Positions 1 to 9,207 of a stretch of DNA of 64,000 nucleotides are shown here, in pieces. The notes under the pieces were generated by a model. That model was not told the origin of the DNA, made no database searches, and worked only from the letters and a program-made list of their open reading frames with translations. The stretch spans positions 558,001-622,000 of the forward strand of contig NZ_CP102604.1 of NCBI RefSeq assembly GCF_024707505.1. The letters run 5' to 3'. How positions within the stretch are numbered: the first letter of the stretch is position 1; the number at the start of each line of letters is the position of its first letter. A program made the position numbers and the translations under genes. The stretch is from Pantoea sp. SOD02. Lineage in GTDB: Bacteria; Pseudomonadota; Gammaproteobacteria; Enterobacterales; Enterobacteriaceae.

Positions 1-833
1 CTGGTGAATGCGCCGATCGCCGCACCAAGCGGCACAGCGGCGTACATCAGGCCAAGCTGGTCCGCGCTTACTGACCAATGCGGCGCGAGGGATGGATAGA
101 GCACGCGCACCGCGCTGGCCAGCGTCACTAATGCGCCAATCAGCGCCACCATACCGACAATCGGGCTGGCGAAAAGAAACTGCACGCCAGCGGCGAGGGA
201 TTTCAGCGGATGTTCACGCGGCTGCGGCGGAGGCGGCAAGGTCGGCAATTTCAGCAGCGTTAACACGGTAAGCAAAGTGCCGAAGGCGGCGAGGGCGTAG
301 TTCCAGGTTACGCCGCCATGCGCAATCACCAGACCGGCAATCGCTGGCGATAAAATCGAGCCGAAGCGCACCGTCAACATGGTGATGGCGCCCGCCTGCA
401 TAATGTTTTCCCTGCCGACCAGCGCGGGCGTCGCGGCCAGCAGCGCGGTCACGCCAATCGCGCCGAAAAAGCCATCCCAGAAACCGAGCAGATAAACCGC
501 GATCAAAGAGGGTTCTGGCAGCGCGGCGTTGATGGCCAGCGCGATAAAACCTAAGCCGCAGGTCGATCGGGCAAACAGAATTAGCTTTTTGCGTTCATGG
601 CGATCCGCCAATACGCCGCCGGTGAGCAGGCCGATAAACATGCCTGCAGCGGCCAGCGTCACCGCCAATCCCACCAGCAGCGGTGAATTTGTCAGGTGCT
701 GAATCTGCACCGGCACTGCCACGGCGAGCATGCCGAGCGCGACAATCGAGATAAAACGCGCGATAAACACCGCGCGAAAAGCCGGATGGGTTTTCAGCAG
801 CGAGAGATCGATAAAGTGGGAAGATTTGTTCAT
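1..833 (-). CDS. entS: Enterobactin exporter EntS (MFS), 3' end cut by window edge
   Basis: Inner-membrane major facilitator that exports enterobactin from cytoplasm to periplasm. Reading leftward from the ATG at 833 the frame stays open to the window edge, giving about 277 of the roughly 416 residues of the family. The N-terminus reads [20 protein letters not shown], close to E. coli EntS, and is followed by hydrophobic segments, the MFS loop motif [12 protein letters not shown], the segment [20 protein letters not shown] and the central loop [15 protein letters not shown]. It is divergent from fepD with a Fur box between, as in E. coli, so iron repression is expected. The missing part is only the C-terminal half beyond the window. 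Confidence 0.95.
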   Translation of the reverse strand, partial: MNKSSHFIDLSLLKTHPAFRAVFIARFISIVALGMLAVAVPVQIQHLTNSPLLVGLAVTLAAAGMFIGLLTGGVLADRHERKKLILFARSTCGLGFIALAINAALPEPSLIAVYLLGFWDGFFGAIGVTALLAATPALVGRENIMQAGAITMLTVRFGSILSPAIAGLVIAHGGVTWNYALAAFGTLLTVLTLLKLPTLPPPPQPREHPLKSLAAGVQFLFASPIVGMVALIGALVTLASAVRVLYPSLAPHWSVSADQLGLMYAAVPLGAAIGAFT

Positions 834-905
834 GTGTTCGCCTTATTGCACCAATTTTCCTCATCGTCCGCGAGGCGAGTCATGGTAACATAGCTAAACG
901 CGAGT

Positions 906-925
906 AATAACGATAACCATTATCA
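906..925. promoter_or_regulatory. Fur box between entS and fepD
   Basis: The 15-mer CGATAACCATTATCA at 911-925 fits the 7-1-7 Fur consensus (TGATAAT-N-ATTATCA) with two mismatches. The longer 19-bp view starting at 906 matches 16 of 19 positions. It lies in the short divergent region serving entS and fepDGC, where Fur-Fe(II) would repress both directions. The site is seen in the sequence; repression is inferred from the family. Confidence 0.85.
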
Positions 926-974
926 AGTTACATCGCGCATGCGACGACGTTGAACAGTGAAGGTTTAGAACGCT

Positions 975-1964
975 ATGCGCCAGATTCGTGCATTAGCAGG
1001 CTCAGGGATTCTGCTCTTGCTCCTCATCGCGCTCAGCTTAATGCTGGGGGCAAAATCGATACCGCTTCCCGATGTTTATCATTCGCTTACCACCTCCTGT
1101 AACAGCGCGGAGTGCGTCATTGTGCGTGACGCGCGCCTGCCACGTACGCTGGCCGGTTTACTGGCGGGCGTGGCGCTGGGCATTGCTGGTGCGTTGATGC
1201 AGAGCCTGACGCGCAATCCGCTGGCCGATCCCGGCATTCTTGGCGTTAACGCCGGAGCCGGTTTCGCGGTGGTGATTGGCATTGCGCTGTTCGGTGCTGA
1301 CTCGCCGGTGGATTGGCTCGGCTTCGCCTTTGGCGGCGCGCTGTTGGCTTCCGTGCTGGTGGCGATGACCGGCGCGATTGGCGGCGGGCGCGTCAATCCG
1401 GTGCGTCTGACGCTGGCCGGCGTGGCGCTGGGCGCGGTGCTGGATGGATTAACCTCTGGTCTGTCGCTGCTTAATCCTGACATCTACGATCATCTGCGCT
1501 TCTGGCACAGCGGTTCGCTGGATATTCGCAACTTCTCTACGCTGCGCACGCTGTTCCCGGCGGTGCTGATCGGCAGCGTGGTGGCCATTGCGCTGTCGCA
1601 GGCGCTGAACAGTTTGAGTATGGGCGGCGACATGGCGACCGCGCTCGGTACGCGAGTGGCGCGCACCCAACTGCTTGGCCTGTTGGCGATTGCGCTACTG
1701 TGCGGCGCAGCCACGGCGGCGGTGGGCCCGATTGCCTTTGTTGGTTTGATGACGCCGCACTTTGCCCGCTGGCTGGTGGGCAACGATCACCGCTGGATGC
1801 TGCCCGCGACCGCGCTGGTCACGCCGATTCTGCTGCTTGCCGCCGATATTCTTGGCCGCCTGCTGGTGGCGGGCGAGCTGCGGGTTTCCATCGTTACGGC
1901 GATGCTCGGTGCGCCGATGCTAATTGTGCTGGTGCGCCGTAAATTGGGTCGGGGTGCATTATGA
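975..1964 (+). CDS. fepD: Ferric enterobactin ABC permease FepD
   Basis: One of the two inner-membrane subunits of the FepBDGC ferric-enterobactin importer, of the FecCD/BtuC type. The 329 residues (334 in E. coli) are strongly hydrophobic with about ten membrane segments. The family signature is visible at RLPRTLAGLLAGVALGIAGALMQSLTRNPLADPGILGVNAGAG, residues about 55-97, where the conserved NPLADP-GI loop contacts the ATPase. A second conserved loop, VGPIAFVGLMTPHFAR, lies near residue 250. It is first in an operon; its stop overlaps the fepG start by 4 bases (ATGA), indicating coupled translation. Regulation is probably by the Fur box just upstream. Confidence 0.96.
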   Translation: MRQIRALAGSGILLLLLIALSLMLGAKSIPLPDVYHSLTTSCNSAECVIVRDARLPRTLAGLLAGVALGIAGALMQSLTRNPLADPGILGVNAGAGFAVVIGIALFGADSPVDWLGFAFGGALLASVLVAMTGAIGGGRVNPVRLTLAGVALGAVLDGLTSGLSLLNPDIYDHLRFWHSGSLDIRNFSTLRTLFPAVLIGSVVAIALSQALNSLSMGGDMATALGTRVARTQLLGLLAIALLCGAATAAVGPIAFVGLMTPHFARWLVGNDHRWMLPATALVTPILLLAADILGRLLVAGELRVSIVTAMLGAPMLIVLVRRKLGRGAL

Positions 1965-2944
1965 CGCGTCGTGTCTGGCTTCATACGCTTTGGCTGCTGT
2001 GCGCCTGCGCTCTGCTTGCCTGGCTGGCGATGACGCGCGGCGCATTGCAGATTAGCGGTGAACAGATCTGGCAAATTCTGCTCGGGCAGGGCGCCAGCAA
2101 CGTCAAACTGATCGTGCTGGAGTGGCGCTTGCCGCGTGTGCTGATGGCGCTGTTGATTGGTGCGGCGTTAGGCATCAGCGGCGCGATTTTCCAGTCGCTG
2201 CTGCGCAATCCGCTCGGCAGTCCAGACATTCTTGGCTTCAACACCGGCGCTTACAGCGGCGTGCTGGTGGCGCTGGTGCTGTTCAATCAAAGCGTCACAG
2301 CGATGACTGGCGCAGCGTTGATTGGCGGTATTGCCACGGCGGCGCTGGTTTATCTATTTGCCTGGCGCAACGGCGTGGAAACCTTCCGCCTGATTATCGT
2401 CGGCATCAGCGTGCGAGCGCTGCTGATGGCGTTGAACTCATGGCTGATTATCAGCGCTTCGCTGGAGTCGGCGCTGAGTGCGGGCTTGTGGAGCGCCGGA
2501 TCGCTCAACGGCATTACCTGGGCGAAAACGCCGCCGGTGATTGTGGTGCTGCTGCTGGCGTTACTGCTGATGGCGCTGCTGGCGCGGCGGATGCGGTTGC
2601 TGGAGATGGGCGACGATACCGCCTGCGCGCTTGGCGTGCCGGTGGAGCGCAGCCGCATGTGGCTAATGCTGATTGGCGTGGTGCTCACGGCGGCGTCTAC
2701 CGCGCTGGTTGGGCCGATTTCGTTTGTCGCGCTGCTGGCGCCGCAGATTGCCCGTCGCCTCGGCGGCGGTGTCAAAGGTGCCTTGCCGCTGGCGGCGTTG
2801 TGCGGCGCGCTGCTGCTGATTGCCGCAGACTTCGCCGCACAGCACTTATTCCTGCCTTATCAATTACCGGTTGGCGTGATTACCGTCATTCTCGGTGGAC
2901 TTTATCTGATTGCTTTACTGGTGCGGGAGGCGCGACGCCAATGA
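1961..2944 (+). CDS. fepG: Ferric enterobactin ABC permease FepG
   Basis: Second membrane subunit of the ferric-enterobactin importer, pairing with FepD. The 327 residues match the family length (330 in E. coli). The FecCD motifs are RLPRVLMALLIGAALGISGA followed by FQSLLRNPLGSPDILGF at about residues 57-95, and VGPISFVALLAPQIARRLGG near residue 250. The start overlaps the fepD stop by 4 bases and the fepC start overlaps its own stop by 4 bases, so the three genes form one tightly coupled unit. The protein is paralogous to FepD but has its own sequence throughout. Confidence 0.96.
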   Translation: MTRRVWLHTLWLLCACALLAWLAMTRGALQISGEQIWQILLGQGASNVKLIVLEWRLPRVLMALLIGAALGISGAIFQSLLRNPLGSPDILGFNTGAYSGVLVALVLFNQSVTAMTGAALIGGIATAALVYLFAWRNGVETFRLIIVGISVRALLMALNSWLIISASLESALSAGLWSAGSLNGITWAKTPPVIVVLLLALLLMALLARRMRLLEMGDDTACALGVPVERSRMWLMLIGVVLTAASTALVGPISFVALLAPQIARRLGGGVKGALPLAALCGALLLIAADFAAQHLFLPYQLPVGVITVILGGLYLIALLVREARRQ

Positions 2945-3738
2945 CCGAGATCCCTTCACGTCTGCGCGGCGATGGCCTGACGCTGGGCTACGATAAAAAG
3001 GTGGTGGCAGAGAATCTGTCGGTGGCGATTCCGCAAGGTGAGCTGACGGTGATTATCGGCCCCAACGCCTGCGGCAAATCGACGCTGCTGCGTACACTGA
3101 GTCGCCTGCATACGCCGCTGAAAGGTGAGGTGTTGCTGGATGGCGCGGCCATTGCCAGTTATCCCACTAAAGAGGTGGCGCGGCGTCTGGGCCTGCTGCC
3201 GCAAAGTTCCAACGCGCCAGCGGGCATTAGCGTCACCGAGCTGGTGGCGCGCGGACGCTATCCGCATCAGGCGCTGTTTGGGCGCTGGCGTGCGGAAGAT
3301 GAAGCGGCGGTGCAGAACGCGATGCGCGCCACCGGCGTGGCTGATTTGGCGCAGCAGTCGGTGGATACGCTATCGGGCGGTCAGCGTCAGCGCGTGTGGA
3401 TTGCCATGGTTTTGGCGCAGGAAACGCCGCTATTGCTGCTGGATGAACCGACGACCTGGCTGGATATCACCCATCAAATTGAGCTGCTGGAATTGATGCA
3501 GGATCTTAATCAGCAGCATGGTCGTACGCTGGTAGTGGTGCTGCACGATCTCAATCACGCTTGTCGCTATGCCACGCATTTGATAGCGATGCGTTACGGC
3601 AAGATCGTTGCCGAAGGGAAGCCGTCGGAGATCGTGACGCCCGCGTTGATCGAGCAGGTGTATGGTTTGCGCTGCGTTATTGTGGAAGACCCGGTGGCGC
3701 ATACGCCGATGATTGTGCCGCTGGGACGTGGGGGATAA
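2941..3738 (+). CDS. fepC: Ferric enterobactin ABC ATPase FepC
   Basis: Cytoplasmic ATPase that powers FepDG. The reading frame is open well upstream inside fepG, but the ATG at 2941 gives 265 residues (271 in E. coli), the 4-base ATGA overlap with fepG, and the expected N-terminus MTEIPSRLRGDGLTLGY. Walker A is GPNACGKST (about residues 40-48), the Q-loop is LLPQSS, the ABC signature is LSGGQRQRVWIAM (about 144), Walker B is LLLLDEPTTWLD (about 164), and the switch His is in VVVLHDLNHACRYA. It ends just before a REP pair that separates it from the convergent entF; fepE, found here in E. coli, is absent. Confidence 0.96.
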   Translation: MTEIPSRLRGDGLTLGYDKKVVAENLSVAIPQGELTVIIGPNACGKSTLLRTLSRLHTPLKGEVLLDGAAIASYPTKEVARRLGLLPQSSNAPAGISVTELVARGRYPHQALFGRWRAEDEAAVQNAMRATGVADLAQQSVDTLSGGQRQRVWIAMVLAQETPLLLLDEPTTWLDITHQIELLELMQDLNQQHGRTLVVVLHDLNHACRYATHLIAMRYGKIVAEGKPSEIVTPALIEQVYGLRCVIVEDPVAHTPMIVPLGRGG

Positions 3739-3745
3739 TTGAGGA

Positions 3746-3812
3746 GGTCGCCATAAATGGCGACCCTACAAAATCGTACCGGCCCTGCGTAGGGTCGCCA
3801 TTAATGGCGACC
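3746..3812. repeat. Inverted REP pair (BIME-like) copy 1
   Basis: Two 20-base palindromic hairpins, GGTCGCCATAAATGGCGACC and GGTCGCCATTAATGGCGACC, flank a spacer bounded by CTAC on the left and GTAG on the right. That is the head-to-head arrangement of two REP sequences that each begin with GTAG. It lies between the convergent 3' ends of fepC and entF, where it could act as a bidirectional transcript end or 3' stabiliser. Four further copies lie at 47377, 51971, 60068 and 63009. Confidence 0.85.
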
Positions 3813-3822
3813 TTCTTTCAAA

Positions 3823-6800
3823 TTAACCCAGCAACCGCTGCAACAACGGCCCAATCTGCTCAAACATCTGCGGTGAAATGATCTCCACGTGGGCGCAATC
3901 CATCGGCCACACCTCCAGTTCACCGACATACGGCGCCCAGGCGCGGCGCGCATCTTGTCCTGGCTGCTGCGTCTGTTCGGCGAGGAACAGCGTGGCGCGA
4001 CCGTTGAAACGGGCGCTGCGTGCCGTTGCCAGCAGGCGCACAGAACTGGCGTAATTGGCTTCAATGGTATCGAACATCGCACGCATCTCTTCACCGGCCT
4101 GATGGCGCTGCGCGGCGATAAACTGCTCGCGCTCGCGATTCACCTCTTCCAGTACCGCCGGATCCAGTACGTTCTCGCCGCGTTTCTCATCCCAGTTTTG
4201 CGTTTCCGGCGGCCAGGTATCCAGCAGGCCGAGGAACGCCACTTCTTCACCTGCCGCTTCCAGCCGTGCCGCGATGCCTTGCGCCAAAGTTCCGCCCAGC
4301 GAATAGCCGAGGAAATAGTAAGGTCCATGCGGCTGCACGTCGCGCAGGGTTTGCAGATGGGCGTCACACACCTCATCCAGATGTGCACTTTGGTTCAGCG
4401 GGCTGTCGATATCCGGCGACTGAATGCCGACCAGCGACCAGCGCTGATTGAGATAACGTTGCAGAATGCTGAACTGCCAGGCAAAACCCGACGCGGGATG
4501 GAAGCAGAACAGCATCGGTCCGTTGCTCTGACGCAGCGGCAGCACCGCTTCAAAACCGGCTTGCTGATGTGATTGCGTATCACTGAGCAGCGTTGCCAGT
4601 TTCTCAACCGTCGAGGCCACCATGATTTGCCCCACCGAAACCGGCTGTTGTAGCTCACGGCGCAGCTGCGCCGCTAAGCGCATCGCCAGCAGCGAATGGC
4701 CGCCGAGGGCGAAAAAGTCATCCTGTGCGCTGATTTCCTCGCGCGCCAGCAGCTGACAGAAAGCATTGGCTAAGGTGGTTTCCAGCCCGGAGTGCGGGGC
4801 GCGCCCTGCGCTGACGCCAGCCGATTCCGGCAACGGCAGCGCTTTACGATCCAGTTTGCCGTTGCTGCTGAGCGGGAAGGCATCGAGCTGCACAATCGCC
4901 ACCGGCACCATATGCGCGGGCAGGCGTTGTGCCAGCGCCTGACGCAGAGCTTCGCTATCAACCCGCTGCTCTGCAATCACGTAACCGACCAGCTGACGCG
5001 CATCACCTTGCGCCGCCGAACCGCCGAGTACCACCGCGTGCGTGACCGCCTGTTCAATGCCGGGCTGCGCGCTGAGCACATGATCGATTTCATTCAGTTC
5101 GATGCGCTGACCGCGAATCTTCAGCTGATCGTCGCTGCGGCCGAGATATTCCACCGCGCCGTTATCCAGCCAGCGCGCTACGTCGCCGGTAAGATACATG
5201 CGTTCGCCGGGCACAAAAGGATCGGCGATAAAGCGGCTGGCGGTGAGATCGGGACGGCCAAGGTAGCCATGCGCCAGTTGCACGCCGGTTAAGTAGAGAT
5301 CGCCCGCCACGCCCGGCGGCACCGGCTGCATGCGGGCATCAAGGATGCGTAGGCCGGTATTCCACACCGGAAAACCAATCGGCACGCTGGCGCCTTCGAC
5401 TGCGGCCAATGCATCACCAAACGCCGGATACCAGCTGACATCCACCGCCGCTTCGGTTGGGCCATACAAATTGTGCAGCGGCACCTGCGTCAGTTTTTCC
5501 CATTCGCGCGATAAATCCGTTGGCAGCGCTTCACCGCTGCAGAACACGTTGCGCAAGCTGGCGCAGCAGGCAATCGCCGGTTGATCATCCAGCGCCGCGA
5601 CAAAGGCCGCTAGCATCGAGGGGACGAAATGTGTGGTGGTGACTTGGTAGCTGGCAAACAACTGCTGCAGCGCTTCCGGATCGCGATGGGCTTCTGGCGG
5701 CGCCATCACCAACTGTGCACCGACCAGCAGCGGCCAGAAGAATTCCCACACTGAGACGTCGAAGCTGCTCGGGGTTTTCTGCAGCACCACATCATCGGCT
5801 TGCAGCGGATAGCGATCCTGCATCCATAGCAGGCGATTGACGATGGCTTCATGCCCCACCAGCACGCCTTTAGGGCGACCAGTCGAACCTGAGGTGTAAA
5901 TGATGTAGGCGCCATCCTGCGGCGTCGGCGCGCTGGCCAGCTGCAGCGCATGCGGGTTGTTATACAGCACATCAAAATGCAGCTGATTGACCGACGCGAT
6001 GGCGCTGAAGCGCGCGCTGAGCGCCGCGCAGGTGATCAGCGTTTTCGGCGCGGCGTCCTCTAACATCAGCTGTAAACGGTCATCCGGATAACCGGTATCA
6101 AGCGGCAAATACGCGGCTCCGAGCGAAACAATCGCCTGTAGCGCCAGCGAGAGTTGCACCGAACGCTGCAGCGCCACGGCGACAATATCGCCACGCTGCA
6201 CGCCGGCGGCGCTGAGATCGGCGGCCAGCGCAAACACCTGCTGCTGCATTTCGCGGTAGCTAAGCTGATGTTGCGCATCGGCCAGCGCTGGTGCATCGGG
6301 CGTACGCGCCGCCTGTTGCGCTAACAGGGAAGCGAGCGTTTCAGCTGGCAGCGGATAGGCGGTTTGGTTGATCGCGGCAATCTGCGCATGTTCTTCGGCG
6401 GTGAGCAGGTCGAGTTCGCCGCATGGCCGTAGCGGCTGTTGCGCCAGCTGATCGAGCAGCAGAGCAAAGCGGCTGGCGTGACGTTGCAAAGTTTGTTCGC
6501 TGTAACGTTCGGCATTCGCCAGCAGCTCCAGCGTCAGTTCACCGTGCTCGCTGATATAGATGGCGATTTCCAGATCGCGCACCGGGCCGGACGCCAGTTG
6601 ATGCGTGATGCCTTCCACGCCAGCGAAATCAAGCTGGTAATCAAACATCTTCAGATTGATCACCGGACCGTACAGCGGATCGCCATCGCCGAGCCGGCCG
6701 AGATCGCGCTGCACCTGCTCAGCGTCATAGCGCTGATGACGACGCATCTTTTTCACTTCGCCCGCCAACTGGGCGGCCAGCGCGCTGATCGGTTGCGTTG

Positions 6801-7734
6801 GATCGTAATGTACCGCCATAGGCAATACGTTGATCACTGGACCGGTGGCGCACAAGGCGGCCGAGCCGATACGGCGCATAAAGATGAAACCGGCGGCAAA
6901 GTCGTTTTGCCCGCTGAGACGCGCCAGCCACAGCGCTACCAGCGCAAAGGCGAGATCGGCGGCGCTGGCGTGCGGATGCTGCTGCACCAGCGTCTGGAAG
7001 GTGCTGCGATCCAGCGTAACGCTGTGGCGCAGCAGATCGGTGCTGGCGTGTTGTCCGGCGAGCGGCAGCGGCGAGAGCGAAGCTGGTGAAGGCAGCGCCG
7101 CGCCTTTTTCGCGCCAGAACTGGCTGTCACGCGCAAAGGAGGAGGATTCGCGATAGCGCTGATACTCGTCCACCACTTCGCTAAACGGAATAAACGGCGT
7201 CGGTTCAGCGGCTTGCTGCTGTACGGCTGCGGTATAGAGATTGGCGATGCGGCGCGTCAACGCGGTAAAGCTGAAGCCATCCACTACCAAATGGTGATAG
7301 CGCTGATACCAGAACCAATGCTGATCGTCGAGACGGAACAGGCGGTGATGCCACAGTTTTGCACCGCTCAATACGCGCAGATCGCCATTCATGTCGTCAC
7401 GCATCAGTGCACGCGCTGTGGCGGGCGCATCGGCCTCAGCACGCAAATCGACAATCTGCGGCAGGCTAAAGGAGTGTGGCTGCGGCCACTGCAACGCTTC
7501 GCCTTCCACTTCGCCAAATGCCATGTTCAGCGTGTCGGCTTCCTGCATGCCCGCGACGATCGACTGGGCCAACAGGGCGCTATCAATCTCACCGCGCAGT
7601 TCGACAAAGTGCGCCACTGCGTAAGCGTTGTGGTGCGGTGACAGCTGATCGGCAATCCAGATGCCGGGCTGTGCCGCGACTAACGGCAAGGTTTTTTGGT
7701 CGGTCATAGGCATGTTCATCAGAGATTCGGACAT
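3823..7734 (-). CDS. entF: Enterobactin synthetase component F (NRPS)
   Basis: Four-domain NRPS that activates L-serine, condenses it with dihydroxybenzoyl-EntB and cyclises three units into enterobactin. With the ATG at 7734 the product is 1303 residues (about 1293 in E. coli). Condensation domain: HHLVVDG at 147-153. Adenylation domain: YTSGSTGRPKG near 610, then NLYGPTEAAVDVSWY, YLTGDVARW and GRSDDQLKIRGQRIELNEID. Carrier domain: GGHSLLAMR near 1009, whose Ser takes phosphopantetheine. Thioesterase: GYSLGG near 1143, LLDTW, and the catalytic His in CAHVEIISP near 1281. The start overlaps the fes 3' end by 16 bases, leaving no room for the MbtH-like ybdZ that separates the two in E. coli. 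A start at 7791 is possible but adds an unconserved leader. Confidence 0.96.
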   Translation of the reverse strand: MSESLMNMPMTDQKTLPLVAAQPGIWIADQLSPHHNAYAVAHFVELRGEIDSALLAQSIVAGMQEADTLNMAFGEVEGEALQWPQPHSFSLPQIVDLRAEADAPATARALMRDDMNGDLRVLSGAKLWHHRLFRLDDQHWFWYQRYHHLVVDGFSFTALTRRIANLYTAAVQQQAAEPTPFIPFSEVVDEYQRYRESSSFARDSQFWREKGAALPSPASLSPLPLAGQHASTDLLRHSVTLDRSTFQTLVQQHPHASAADLAFALVALWLARLSGQNDFAAGFIFMRRIGSAALCATGPVINVLPMAVHYDPTQPISALAAQLAGEVKKMRRHQRYDAEQVQRDLGRLGDGDPLYGPVINLKMFDYQLDFAGVEGITHQLASGPVRDLEIAIYISEHGELTLELLANAERYSEQTLQRHASRFALLLDQLAQQPLRPCGELDLLTAEEHAQIAAINQTAYPLPAETLASLLAQQAARTPDAPALADAQHQLSYREMQQQVFALAADLSAAGVQRGDIVAVALQRSVQLSLALQAIVSLGAAYLPLDTGYPDDRLQLMLEDAAPKTLITCAALSARFSAIASVNQLHFDVLYNNPHALQLASAPTPQDGAYIIYTSGSTGRPKGVLVGHEAIVNRLLWMQDRYPLQADDVVLQKTPSSFDVSVWEFFWPLLVGAQLVMAPPEAHRDPEALQQLFASYQVTTTHFVPSMLAAFVAALDDQPAIACCASLRNVFCSGEALPTDLSREWEKLTQVPLHNLYGPTEAAVDVSWYPAFGDALAAVEGASVPIGFPVWNTGLRILDARMQPVPPGVAGDLYLTGVQLAHGYLGRPDLTASRFIADPFVPGERMYLTGDVARWLDNGAVEYLGRSDDQLKIRGQRIELNEIDHVLSAQPGIEQAVTHAVVLGGSAAQGDARQLVGYVIAEQRVDSEALRQALAQRLPAHMVPVAIVQLDAFPLSSNGKLDRKALPLPESAGVSAGRAPHSGLETTLANAFCQLLAREEISAQDDFFALGGHSLLAMRLAAQLRRELQQPVSVGQIMVASTVEKLATLLSDTQSHQQAGFEAVLPLRQSNGPMLFCFHPASGFAWQFSILQRYLNQRWSLVGIQSPDIDSPLNQSAHLDEVCDAHLQTLRDVQPHGPYYFLGYSLGGTLAQGIAARLEAAGEEVAFLGLLDTWPPETQNWDEKRGENVLDPAVLEEVNREREQFIAAQRHQAGEEMRAMFDTIEANYASSVRLLATARSARFNGRATLFLAEQTQQPGQDARRAWAPYVGELEVWPMDCAHVEIISPQMFEQIGPLLQRLLG

Positions 7735-8948
7735 GGATGCTCCGGTTTGCTCCACAGCGCTTGCAGGCCATTGAGCAGGCCGCCGCGCCAACAGAGCGCG
7801 TCATGGCCGCCTTCCACCGGCTGGTAATTTACCTGATAGCCGGCAGCGCTAAGCTGCTGTTGAAGTTGTTGATTAGCTTGCAGAATCAAGCCTTCGCGTT
7901 TGCCGGCTTCGAGCCAGAAACGCAGCGGTTGGCGCGGCGCGAGACCGCTATCCAGCGCCTGCAGCAACCAGCCGTGTGGATTGCCGCGTTCCGGCCACCA
8001 GAAGGATCCGGACAAGCTGAGCGCGTTGCCGAAAGTTTCCGGCCAGTGCAGCGCGGCAAACACCGACGCCAGGCCACCAAAGCTTTGTCCGGCGACGATG
8101 GTGCTGTCCGCCTGCTGGCGATAAGGCGTTGATTGTGCGATTTGCGGTAACAGTTCTTGCTGCATGGCTTGCCAAAACTGCGCGTTGCACGGCAGCTCGC
8201 GGCTACGGTGTTCGCTGTCGATGATGTCGATAAACAGATACACCGCTGGCGGCAAAGAACCGGCATCGGTGAGCTGCTGCAACGGTCCGGCAATCGGCAT
8301 GTTGTGCGCCCAGAATTGTCCGTCGAGCATGATGGCCAGCGGACGCTGTGCAGGATTGGACTCGCCGGTGGTGTAAATCCATACCTTGCGGCTGTTGCCT
8401 AATAGCGCGCTATCCCATTGCTGCTGTTGCAGTTCAATGGCTGGCGCTGTGCCGTTATCCACCGCTTGCCACAGCTGTTGATTGGGCGCGTGCGGCAGAT
8501 GCAGCGGCGATACGCCCATGCCGCGACCACCGGACCAGCCACGCAAGTGATTCAAAGGATCGGCCTGCGCCGTCGGGAATTTGTCGCGCCACCAGTTGCG
8601 CAGCGTGGACATCTCGGCAACGCCGGTGAAGTCGGTGGCCTGTTCATCGGGCATCAAACAGTAACTGCCGCGCCAGTTAGCAGGCAGCGAAGTCTGCCAA
8701 TACCAGACATTGGTGCCCGCCACGCGCATTAACGACTGCGGCGGGCGGCGCTGGTGGTGATCGGTCACGCCGGTGATGTTGATCCACACGCGCTGTGTCG
8801 ACGATTGCGTTTCATCGCCTTGCGGGTCACGCCAGAAGAAGGTGACCTGACATTGGCCATCGTCTGCTAACTCAATGCGGGGAATGCCTTGGGATTGTTG
8901 CGCCTGCCACCAGGCTTCACTGCCGGTTACATCATTTCGCCAGGTCAT
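7719..8948 (-). CDS. fes: Enterochelin esterase Fes
   Basis: Cytoplasmic serine esterase that hydrolyses ferric enterobactin so that iron can be released. The 409 residues are close to the family length. The N-terminal half (MTWRNDVTGSEAWWQAQQSQ through TFFWRDPQGDE) is the enterochelin-esterase N domain. The C-terminal half is an alpha/beta hydrolase of esterase-D type with the nucleophile in VAGQSFGGLASVF (Ser near residue 288) and a likely catalytic His in EGGHDALCWRGGL near the C-terminus. It is transcribed away from fepA across a Fur-box region and runs directly into entF with a 16-base overlap, so fes and entF are one transcript. Confidence 0.95.
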   Translation of the reverse strand: MTWRNDVTGSEAWWQAQQSQGIPRIELADDGQCQVTFFWRDPQGDETQSSTQRVWINITGVTDHHQRRPPQSLMRVAGTNVWYWQTSLPANWRGSYCLMPDEQATDFTGVAEMSTLRNWWRDKFPTAQADPLNHLRGWSGGRGMGVSPLHLPHAPNQQLWQAVDNGTAPAIELQQQQWDSALLGNSRKVWIYTTGESNPAQRPLAIMLDGQFWAHNMPIAGPLQQLTDAGSLPPAVYLFIDIIDSEHRSRELPCNAQFWQAMQQELLPQIAQSTPYRQQADSTIVAGQSFGGLASVFAALHWPETFGNALSLSGSFWWPERGNPHGWLLQALDSGLAPRQPLRFWLEAGKREGLILQANQQLQQQLSAAGYQVNYQPVEGGHDALCWRGGLLNGLQALWSKPEHPCPNL

Positions 8949-9005
8949 AGGGCTGCCAGTCGGTGTTTACGCGGAGATTTACATAAGCTTGATGAATAAT
9001 ACTAT

Positions 9006-9020
9006 TGATAATAATTTGCA
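9006..9020. promoter_or_regulatory. Fur box between fes and fepA
   Basis: TGATAATAATTTGCA matches the 7-1-7 Fur consensus in 12 of 14 informative positions, and the surrounding AT-rich stretch 8991-9029 contains further partial GATAAT hexamers. It lies between divergent fes-entF and fepA, the same place as the known fes-fepA control region of E. coli. The site is seen; repression is inferred. Confidence 0.8.
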
Positions 9021-9029
9021 TTTGCAATA

Positions 9030-9207
9030 GGGTGACTGCGCTCAAAAATGAGCACGCCTGTTCCGCCTGATGCTTACCGTTCGGTAAGGTTGCGCTACGG
9101 ATGGTTTGAAGGGTCTGGAACTGGGCGCGATATGGACAGGGATCTTCTCACCGGCTCGCCAGTTAAGCATCCAACGGCTTTTCACTGGCCATCCAGGAAC
9201 GTATAAA
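9030..9207 (+). promoter_or_regulatory. Long fepA 5' leader with two perfect hairpins
   Basis: About 180 bases separate the Fur box from the fepA ATG. The leader contains two perfect short stems: GCTCA/TGAGC with an AAAA loop (9040-9053) and CTTACC/GGTAAG with a GTTC loop (9073-9088). A weak Shine-Dalgarno AGGA lies near 9195. I see no ORF with a credible ribosome site here. The leader length assumes that transcription starts near the Fur box. Confidence 0.45.

Noticed and set aside
3746..3812. Repeated palindromes considered as a CRISPR array or as ordinary terminators
   Set aside because: There are only two arms per site in inverted, not direct, orientation and no array of spacers. Arms lack U-tracts, and the GTAG/CTAC heads fit REP pairs better.
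6439..7089. 216-codon forward ORF inside entF
   Set aside because: It lies opposite the well-conserved condensation domain; composition is that of a reverse-frame shadow.
7735..7791. Earlier EntF start giving a 1322-residue protein
   Set aside because: The extra 19 residues lie over the fes coding end, are not like EntF, and the ATG at 7734 gives the family length.
9106..9207. In-frame 34-residue N-terminal extension of FepA from a TTG
   Set aside because: The ATG at 9208 has AGGA upstream and begins a clear signal peptide; the extension would bury it.
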